Shown piece after piece: positions 7,954-14,479 of a stretch of 38,372 nucleotides of DNA. The position numbers and the translations under genes were made by a program. The notes beneath the pieces are model-generated. The model saw only the letters and a list, made by a program, of their open reading frames with translations, did not search any database and was not told where the DNA came from. Source of the DNA: Candidatus Altarchaeum sp. (lineage in GTDB: Archaea; Altiarchaeota; Altiarchaeia; Altiarchaeales; Altiarchaeaceae); contig JAGTWP010000007.1 of the NCBI GenBank assembly GCA_018260755.1, forward strand, positions 1 to 38,372. Reading direction: 5' to 3'. The stretch's first letter is position 1, and every line of letters begins with the position of its first letter.

Positions 7954-8325
7954 ATGGCAGATAAACCGACGGGAATATGGGTGTGTGCGATATTGTTTGC
8001 AGTTGGAGGGGTGCTTGGTATTTTGGGAGGGATTGCAATACTTTTGATGGGAGGTGCAATGTTTGGCATGGGAGGTGCAGACACAGAGGTGGCAGGGATG
8101 TTTGCAGGAATGATGGGCATTTTTGCAGTTATTTCTTTAATAATTGGAGTTGCCGAACTTGCTGTTGCGTACGGAATATGGAAAATGAAGAAATGGGCGA
8201 GAATTGCAGGAATAATTTTGGCTGTTATCGCACTGATAGGCATTCCAATTGGAACAATTATAGGTATAGTTATTCTGTATTTCCTGTTAATAGACAAGAA
8301 CACAAAGGATTTATTCACAGAATAG
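7954..8325 (+). CDS. Small integral membrane protein, copy 1
   Basis: A 123-aa hydrophobic protein with about four membrane segments: residues 8-30, a Gly/Met-rich 31-60, 44-72, and 80-116. It ends in GTIIGIVILYFLLIDKNTKD. The short YGIWKMKKWAR loop followed by hydrophobic helices resembles many uncharacterised prokaryotic membrane proteins. The next gene is a paralogue with the same N- and C-termini but without the Gly/Met-rich middle. I do not recognise a named family with certainty. Confidence 0.75.
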   Translation: MADKPTGIWVCAILFAVGGVLGILGGIAILLMGGAMFGMGGADTEVAGMFAGMMGIFAVISLIIGVAELAVAYGIWKMKKWARIAGIILAVIALIGIPIGTIIGIVILYFLLIDKNTKDLFTE

Positions 8326-8373
8326 AAAAACCAAAGACACTTTATTATAAATAAAAATATTCAAAATAACAAA

Positions 8374-8685
8374 ATGGTAGATAAACCGATAGGAATACAG
8401 GTGTGTGCAGCATTGTTTGCAATAGAAGGAATGTTTTGTATTTTGGTAGGAACTGGAGTATTTTTGACGGATATAAAGTTATTTGGTCTATTTTTTTTAA
8501 TGCTTGGAGTTGCCTTACTTGCTGTTGCGTATGGAATATGGAAAATGAAGAAATGGGGGAAAGATTTTGGATCAGCTTTAGCTGTTATGACACTGATAAA
8601 CATTCCAGTTGGAACAATTATAGGTATAGTTATTCTGTATTTCCTGTTAATAGACAAGAACACAAAGGATTTATTCACAGAATAG
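8374..8685 (+). CDS. Small integral membrane protein, copy 2
   Basis: A 103-aa paralogue of the preceding gene, starting 48 bp after it. It shares the N-terminus (M.DKP.GI.VCA.LFA), the YGIWKMKKW loop and an identical 24-residue C-terminus, but lacks about 20 residues of the Gly/Met-rich middle. The last 88 bp of the pair, including the stop and 11 bp beyond (8249-8336 and 8609-8696), are identical, while the middles have diverged strongly. Function unknown. Confidence 0.75.
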   Translation: MVDKPIGIQVCAALFAIEGMFCILVGTGVFLTDIKLFGLFFLMLGVALLAVAYGIWKMKKWGKDFGSALAVMTLINIPVGTIIGIVILYFLLIDKNTKDLFTE

Positions 8686-8808
8686 AAAAACCAAAGGCAC
8701 CTTATGAGAAATTTTATAAAATTTTCTATTTTATTTTTATTTTTTTAGCTCATATTTTTGATATCATAAACTAATGTAAAAATTCAAAAATTTTCGCGAT
8801 CATATATA

Positions 8809-8885
8809 GTCAATCTACTGACTTTTTACACTCTTGAAGCAGATTGATGAATAGTATATTGTGTGTAAAATGTTGATAGATTCAC
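8809..8885. repeat. Imperfect inverted repeat in a 326-bp gene-free stretch
   Basis: The interval 8686-9011 has no convincing gene. It holds an imperfect 23-bp inverted repeat: gtcaatctactgacttttta (8809-8828) and, reversed, gtgaatctatcaacatttta (8866-8885). It could be a hairpin or the remains of a small element. I see no other structure there. Confidence 0.45.
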
Positions 8886-9011
8886 TATGTACTTATATAA
8901 CTCAAAAATTTTTTAAAAATGCGATTTTCAAAAAAAAAGGGTTTTTCAACACTCTTAACAAATCAGAAAATTAAATGATTTTTTAAAATAATTAAACAAA
9001 ATATACAAAAA

Positions 9012-9236
9012 ATGGATGTTGATGGTAACGCAGTAGGGTCTGTAATATTAGGTGTTATTATTCTCGGAACAACTATAATAGGGAATGAAACAGGAAATTT
9101 AGGTGCATTAACGGCAGGTCTTATAGGATATTCCTCTGCGATGGTACTTCTTTTAAGAAATGATATGTACAAAAAAATTGATGAAATAAATAAAAAAATT
9201 GATGAACTATCTAAAAGAAATGACAAAACCAAATAA
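9012..9236 (+). CDS. Small membrane protein with coiled-coil tail
   Basis: A 74-aa protein with two hydrophobic segments (residues 9-26 and 32-48) and a charged C-terminal helix in which 'KKIDE' recurs at seven-residue spacing (KKIDEINKKIDELSKRNDK). That spacing is typical of a short coiled coil on the membrane face. There is no recognisable family. The ATG at 9012 follows an AT-rich leader without a Shine-Dalgarno sequence. Confidence 0.6.
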   Translation: MDVDGNAVGSVILGVIILGTTIIGNETGNLGALTAGLIGYSSAMVLLLRNDMYKKIDEINKKIDELSKRNDKTK

Positions 9237-9291
9237 TTTACGCTCTTATTCTTATTTTTATTGATTAAGATAATTTATAAAATTTTTAATT

Positions 9292-9405
9292 GGTAGTACT
9301 AAAACAGTAAATGATAAAATTTAATATTTAAACCAAAATTCAATAATGGGAAAGGTTAAAATACATAAAATTGTTACAAAATATCATTACATCTTTATCA
9401 CTACC
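9292..9405. mobile_element. 114-bp MITE-like element
   Basis: The ends are imperfect inverted repeats of about 23 bp: ggtagtactaaaacagtaaa at the left and, reversed, ggtagtgataaagatgtaat at the right. No coding capacity beyond a 24-codon chance frame. A related end, ggtagtgctaagcaagtaat, begins at 38340 at the edge of the window, so this is a repeated family. No clear target-site duplication is visible. Confidence 0.65.
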
Positions 9406-9484
9406 AAAGATTTTTACTAAAATTTAAGAATGTAATATAAATTAACATAAGTTTTTAATTTAAATTTAATACACTTATATTAAA

Positions 9485-9793
9485 ATGATAGGCAGGATTG
9501 TAAATTTTAGGGGAGGGAGGAGAACACATCACACAAATCAGATGGTGTTGGAATTAAACGATGAAATTTCATCAAAGAAGGAAAATTTAGTACGGTTGAT
9601 GGGCAAAAAAGTAACATACAAAGCAAAGACCCACGATATTATCGGAACAATTACAAGAATACACGGAAAAAGAGGCGTTGTGGCGAGATTTAATAGAGGT
9701 ATGCCCGGACAGGCAATAGGAAGTGCGGTTGAGATTGCTACGGATGTATCTCTAAATCCACAGCCGGAACCCTCGATGCTGAATAAGAAATGA
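9485..9793 (+). CDS. rpl35ae: 50S ribosomal protein L35Ae (eL33)
   Basis: Archaeal/eukaryotic large-subunit protein eL33, 102 aa. Recognised by the order G-RIVNFRGGRRTHHTNQMVLE, VRLMGKKVTYKAKT, IGTITRIHGKRGVVARFNRG and PGQAIGSAVEI. The basic Gly/Arg segments contact 23S rRNA. The C-terminal 12 residues (LNPQPEPSMLNKK) extend past the usual end. It stands alone rather than in a ribosomal operon, preceded by the small MITE and followed by a short unknown frame. Confidence 0.93.
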   Translation: MIGRIVNFRGGRRTHHTNQMVLELNDEISSKKENLVRLMGKKVTYKAKTHDIIGTITRIHGKRGVVARFNRGMPGQAIGSAVEIATDVSLNPQPEPSMLNKK

Positions 9794-9888
9794 ACGGAGT
9801 TGAAATTGCAGAACAATGAATTCAAAAAACTATTTATACTTTTTTCTTATTGCTTTATTTTTTCTAATTATTAAACAATTAATTAAAA

Positions 9889-10002
9889 ATGACAAAATAT
9901 GATTTAGGGGCAAATCCTCCAAAATTGTTTGGTGATTTGATTAATGCCAAAGCGCAAGTAATTAATAAGCGCGGAACCATAACAAGAACACAACAATATT
10001 AA
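9889..10002 (+). CDS. Possible small protein preceding the dehydrogenase
   Basis: A 37-codon frame, MTKYDLGANPPKLFGDLINA then KAQVINKRGTITRTQQY, ends in TAA directly followed by the ATG of the dehydrogenase gene at 10003 (taaATG). Codon use looks coding-like and the start context (aattaaaaATG) matches the neighbours. No family recognised. It may be a translationally coupled small protein, a leader or the remnant of a longer gene. Confidence 0.4.
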   Translation: MTKYDLGANPPKLFGDLINAKAQVINKRGTITRTQQY

Positions 10003-11166
10003 ATGAAAATGACCTCACTTCGTTCGGACGCTTCAAATAAATTTAAAATCGCCTTAATTCAGGGAGATGGAATCGGAAAAGAAGTAATGGCAGAAGGAAA
10101 GAAGGTTGTTGATGCAGTAAGCGAGAAATTAAATTTTGAAATTTCCTGGAATGAATATGATTTCGGAGCGGAACGATATTTGAAAGAAGGAAAAACATTG
10201 ACAGAGGATGACTTAAAGGAATTAAGCAAAAACAAAGGTATTTATTTCAGTGCCATCGGAGATCCCCGTGTAAAGCCGGGAATTCTTGAAAAAGGTATTT
10301 TGCTCGCAATGAGATTTTACTTTGACGAGTATATAAATTTAAGGCCGATAAAATTTTTTGAAGGCGTGCAGGAAATTTTAAAGAATAAAACCGCAAAGGA
10401 TATAAATTTTTATGCCGTCAGGGAAAATACAGAGGATTTTTATGTCGGAATCGGAAGCAATGAGGCAAAGAAAAAGCATAAAGATGAATTTGAAATTTTG
10501 AGAAATCTATACAATGTCAAATTTAATCTGGATATTGAAAGCGACAAAGATGAGGTTGCTTATCAGCTCGGAATTTTAAGCAAAAAGGGCTGCGAAAGAA
10601 TCATAAGGTATGCGTTTGAACTCGCAAAAAGAAAAAATTTTGATTTGGTAACATCTGTTGATAAGGCAAATGTGTTAAATTTTTATGCGGTCTGGAGAAA
10701 GGCATTTGATGAAATTTCAAAGGAATATACAAATGATGGAATTAAGAGCGAATATCTTTATGTTGATGCTGCGGCGATGTTTTTTGTTTTAAAACCGGAA
10801 AGGTTTAAAGTTCTTGCCATTCCGAATATGTTCGGCGACATTCTTACGGATTTGGGTGCCGGAATTTGCGGCGGGCTGGGAACTGCTGCGAGCGGAAATA
10901 TTAATCCAAATGGCATATCCATGTTTGAACCAATTCACGGGAGTGCTCCTGATATTGCAGGAAAAGGTATTGCAAATCCGACCGGTCAGATTTTGGCAGG
11001 TGCAATGATGCTTGATGAATTAAAGAAAAGCGATGCTGCATACATGATAATAAAAGCAGTTGAAGATGTATTAAGGGAAGGCAAAGTAAGAACACCTGAT
11101 TTAGGAGGGAGTGCAAAAACCGCTGACGTGGGAAATGAGGTTGTCAGGAAAATAAAGGAAATGTGA
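10003..11166 (+). CDS. Isocitrate/isopropylmalate dehydrogenase family enzyme
   Basis: NAD(P)-dependent beta-decarboxylating dehydrogenase, 387 aa. Family hallmarks are IQGDGIGKEVM (20-30), the substrate Arg cluster (RFYFDEYINLRPIK, 104-117), YAVRENTEDFYVGIG (138-151), the catalytic Lys in SVDKANVLNFY, the metal Asp residues in FGDILTDLGAGICGGLG, and FEPIHGSAPDIAGKGIANPTG. An insert after the RENTE motif makes it longer than typical LeuB. Candidate substrates are isocitrate, 3-isopropylmalate, homoisocitrate or tartrate/malate; sequence alone does not settle this, and the IANPTGQILAGAMML stretch is shared with tartrate-type members. The first 13 residues (MKMTSLRSDASNK) are outside the domain. 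They are encoded by 'cacttcgttcgga', which resembles the interior of the GTAAC elements. Confidence 0.86.
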   Translation: MKMTSLRSDASNKFKIALIQGDGIGKEVMAEGKKVVDAVSEKLNFEISWNEYDFGAERYLKEGKTLTEDDLKELSKNKGIYFSAIGDPRVKPGILEKGILLAMRFYFDEYINLRPIKFFEGVQEILKNKTAKDINFYAVRENTEDFYVGIGSNEAKKKHKDEFEILRNLYNVKFNLDIESDKDEVAYQLGILSKKGCERIIRYAFELAKRKNFDLVTSVDKANVLNFYAVWRKAFDEISKEYTNDGIKSEYLYVDAAAMFFVLKPERFKVLAIPNMFGDILTDLGAGICGGLGTAASGNINPNGISMFEPIHGSAPDIAGKGIANPTGQILAGAMMLDELKKSDAAYMIIKAVEDVLREGKVRTPDLGGSAKTADVGNEVVRKIKEM

Positions 11167-11177
11167 TTAAAATAAAT

Positions 11178-11333
11178 GTAACTGTTCAGAGGTATTAAAT
11201 TTATATCGCTCTTATATTGATTTTTACTGATGGATATAAATATATTGTTGAAGTTTTGCAAATTTTTCAATGATAATAGATATATGAGCGAAGCGAAAAT
11301 ATTTTACTTATTGAAGGGGGGCTGAATAGTTAC
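11178..11333. mobile_element. GTAAC-end MITE, copy A
   Basis: A 156-bp non-coding element with ends gtaactgttcagagg (left) and ggctgaatagttac (right), the same ends as copies B and C. The flanking 8-mers aaataaat and gaaaaaat match at 6 of 8 positions, a decayed target duplication. Its right end lies 12 bp before the beta-helix gene start at 11346. Confidence 0.75.
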
Positions 11334-11345
11334 GAAAAAATTAAA

Positions 11346-14300
11346 ATGAAAAAAATTATTGGGTTAATTTTCCTTTTGGCTTTAATATTTGGAAATGTGA
11401 ATGCCTGCGATGTGTATTGTTTAACATGTGAAGATTGCAATTCAAAAATAAATTCGGCAAGTTCTTGGCAAACTATATGCCTCAATGCGAACATTACAAA
11501 TTACACAGGAACGTGTATAAATCCTTCAAGTTTCAACAATAAAATTTTTGATTGTCGAGAAAATATAATTGCTGGAAATGCCTTTTATGTTTCTGAAGGG
11601 GCTTTAATGCCTGCTCCAACTTATGGAATTTTTTTAAATAACAATCAAAATACTACAATCAAGAATTGTATAATATCTGGATTTGGCAATGGAATTGCTT
11701 TATATTATTCTTTAAACAGCACATTAATAAACAGCACAACCTACTCAAATGATAAAGGAATTGTTTTAAAAAATTCTCCAAACAATTTTTTAAGAAACAA
11801 TACTATGTTCAATAATAATTACAATTTTAACATTTTTTGTTCCATTATTAACAATTTTTATCAGGACATAGATATATCAAATTTAGTTGACGGAAAGGCA
11901 ATGTATTATTGGACAAATCAAAAGAACGCCCTCACTAATTGTAAAAATGCAGAAATTAATGAAACAAGCGATGTGGGTTTTGTTGCTTTAATTTCTTGTG
12001 ACAATATCACTGTTAAAAATTTAAATCTACACAACAATTCTCATGGGGTTTTACTCGTAAATACGACAAACAGCAAAATTTTAAACAACACAATAAATGC
12101 CACTCTTGGAGAAATGTTTATAAAAGGTGCGGGGATTTATCTTTTAAGTTCACAAAATAATTTTGTAATGAATAACATTTTAAGATTAAATGAAGATGGT
12201 GTTTCTTTAGTTTCCTCTTTTGGCAACCGTATAAATAGCAATACAATAAACTTAAGTGGGAATGGAATCTATTTATCCTCTTCAAATGATAATAATATAA
12301 CTAACAACACAGTGAATAATAATAATGAAGGAATCTCTTTATTTTCTTCCTCAAATAATAACATCACTAACAACACAATAACTTCTTCGACAAGTGTGGG
12401 AATCAACATTCTAAATTCACATTTCAATAGAATTTTGGAAAACAAAATTTTGGAAAACTCAAAAGGCATTATTCTTTCTACATTTTTTTTTGCAGGAACT
12501 TTTAAAAATAAAAATAACACAATAGAAAGAAATGAAATTTTGTACAACAACATTGGAATCTCTTCGCAAGATTCTTATTCAATTATAAATTCAAACGTCG
12601 TTTGTGAGAATGATTTTGACTTTAATTCATCCGATTGGGAATCAAGTTTAGGATATAATAATACCTGTAACAATCCTGATGGATGGCATGATACAAACAA
12701 GGCAGAAGGATGTACAAATACCTGTAAAATTGATTGTAATTGTTCAAGTTATAATCAATGTATAAGAAAATTGAATAATTCTAATTGTCCAATTGTTACT
12801 TTACTCAAGGACATAACATTAAAATTTTCACCTATTAGTTTTAACAATAAGACATTTGATTGTCAGGGGCATAAGATTATTGGTAAAAGTGGCAATAATA
12901 TAAGGGATATTGGAATAAAAGACATAAGTGAAAGTGTAATCAAAAATTGCATAATCAATAACTTTACTTATGGAATTTATTTGAAAAACAACTCCAATAC
13001 AATAGTAAATAATACATTAAGTTCAAATAATTATGGGGTTTACTTATCCCGTTCTTCAAGCAATATTATAATAAATAACACAATAAAAGAAAATAGTGAA
13101 TTTGATTTTTATATATCCTTCTATTGGGAGCCATTAGTTGGACTCCTTAAACCTGACTATTCAAGTGAATATTGTAATAATGTTTTAGAGAATAATGTTG
13201 GTTCGGGAAATACGCCTATCAAATTTTTTAATCATTCAATAAATTTATCAAACGAAATAGTTTCAGAATTAATTTTATGCAATGCTGACAATTCAAATAT
13301 AAACAATGTTACAATTAATGGCAATGCGAATTTAAAAAATAATGGATTATTTGTTTTTTTAACAGAAAATTCAAATTTTACAAATATAAATTCTTCAAAT
13401 AACAAACACGGATTTTATATAGAGAAATCTTCAAATAATGTCCTAACTAATATTACGGCGAATTTAAATAATGATTATGGAATTTACCTGAAAAATTCGT
13501 TAAACAACAGTATTAGTAATAGCAAGACAAACTTAAACAATAATGGAATTTTTTTACAAACATCAGCAAATAATACAATCATTAACAGTACTGCAAATTC
13601 AAATAAAGAATATGGAATTTCCACATATGATTCTTCAAATAGTATTTTGACCAATAATACTGCAAATTCAAATATTTATGGAATTTATTTATCTTCTTCC
13701 TCAAATAACACTATGAAAAACAATACTATGAAAAACAACACATATAATTTTAATATTGACGGATTTGAGATGTTTATTTCTAATTTTTATCAGGATATTG
13801 ATAAATCAAATTTAGTTGATAATAAACCCATTTATTACTGGACAAATGAAAAGAATGCTCCGAATAGTTGTAAGAATACAGAAATTTCCGATTTGGACGA
13901 TCCTGGTTTTCTTGCTTTGATTTCTTGCGACAATATTACTGTTAAAAATTTAAACCTACATGCCAATTCTCATGGAATATTGCTTGTGAATACAACAAAC
14001 AGCAAAATTTTAAACAGTGTAATAAATTCAAATTATTACGGCATTCATTTATTTTTATCACCAAACAACACATTAAATTCAAATATTGCCTGTGAAAATA
14101 CTTTCTTGGATTTTTATATGTCTTATCCTTATAATGCTTTATACTCAAATACCGGAGAAAATAATACATGTAAATTGGCGGCTTACTGGAATGATAGTGG
14201 AACACATGGATGTATCCATAGTTGTTCTGGGGCATCATGTAGTTGTAAAATAAAATTTGGTTTCAGAGGAACAATTTCTCGTTCTTGTAATTGCTGCACA

Positions 14301-14477
14301 CAATTTGATTTTGATAGCAATAGTATAACGAATATTTTTGATGCTGTTGCAGCATTAGAGTATTTAAGCGGGGAAAGAAATGAAATTTTTAATATAAATT
14401 GCTCTGATGTAAACAACAACGGAATTGACTTAATAGATATTTTCTATTTAATAGAAAAACTTCAGGGCTTGCATTAA
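11346..14477 (+). CDS. Secreted NosD-like beta-helix protein with dockerin-like C-terminus (1)
   Basis: A 1043-aa exported protein. A signal peptide (1-20) ends at NVNA-CD. Then comes a Cys-rich module (CDVYC..CEDCNSKIN, 21-70) and a long right-handed parallel beta-helix of short repeats of the 'GIYLSSSSNNTI.NNT' type (NosD/CASH-like). A second Cys-rich module near residue 455 restarts the pattern (NCPIVTLLKDITL..NNKTFDCQG). An approx. 80-residue block (170-250: NFYQDIDISNLVDGKAMYYW...) is repeated at about 812-893. The C-terminus, from about 985, is dockerin-like: FDFDSNSITNIFDAVAALEY and then DVNNNGIDLIDIFYLIEKL. Many Asn-X-Ser/Thr sites suggest N-glycosylation. Probably a cell-surface protein; its ligand is unknown. 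The next gene starts 2 bp after its stop. Confidence 0.87.
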   Translation: MKKIIGLIFLLALIFGNVNACDVYCLTCEDCNSKINSASSWQTICLNANITNYTGTCINPSSFNNKIFDCRENIIAGNAFYVSEGALMPAPTYGIFLNNNQNTTIKNCIISGFGNGIALYYSLNSTLINSTTYSNDKGIVLKNSPNNFLRNNTMFNNNYNFNIFCSIINNFYQDIDISNLVDGKAMYYWTNQKNALTNCKNAEINETSDVGFVALISCDNITVKNLNLHNNSHGVLLVNTTNSKILNNTINATLGEMFIKGAGIYLLSSQNNFVMNNILRLNEDGVSLVSSFGNRINSNTINLSGNGIYLSSSNDNNITNNTVNNNNEGISLFSSSNNNITNNTITSSTSVGINILNSHFNRILENKILENSKGIILSTFFFAGTFKNKNNTIERNEILYNNIGISSQDSYSIINSNVVCENDFDFNSSDWESSLGYNNTCNNPDGWHDTNKAEGCTNTCKIDCNCSSYNQCIRKLNNSNCPIVTLLKDITLKFSPISFNNKTFDCQGHKIIGKSGNNIRDIGIKDISESVIKNCIINNFTYGIYLKNNSNTIVNNTLSSNNYGVYLSRSSSNIIINNTIKENSEFDFYISFYWEPLVGLLKPDYSSEYCNNVLENNVGSGNTPIKFFNHSINLSNEIVSELILCNADNSNINNVTINGNANLKNNGLFVFLTENSNFTNINSSNNKHGFYIEKSSNNVLTNITANLNNDYGIYLKNSLNNSISNSKTNLNNNGIFLQTSANNTIINSTANSNKEYGISTYDSSNSILTNNTANSNIYGIYLSSSSNNTMKNNTMKNNTYNFNIDGFEMFISNFYQDIDKSNLVDNKPIYYWTNEKNAPNSCKNTEISDLDDPGFLALISCDNITVKNLNLHANSHGILLVNTTNSKILNSVINSNYYGIHLFLSPNNTLNSNIACENTFLDFYMSYPYNALYSNTGENNTCKLAAYWNDSGTHGCIHSCSGASCSCKIKFGFRGTISRSCNCCTQFDFDSNSITNIFDAVAALEYLSGERNEIFNINCSDVNNNGIDLIDIFYLIEKLQGLH

Positions 14478-14479
14478 AA

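Noticed and set aside
9346-9420. 24-residue frame starting at 9346
   Set aside because: It lies inside the MITE-like element and crosses its end; too short and no family pattern.
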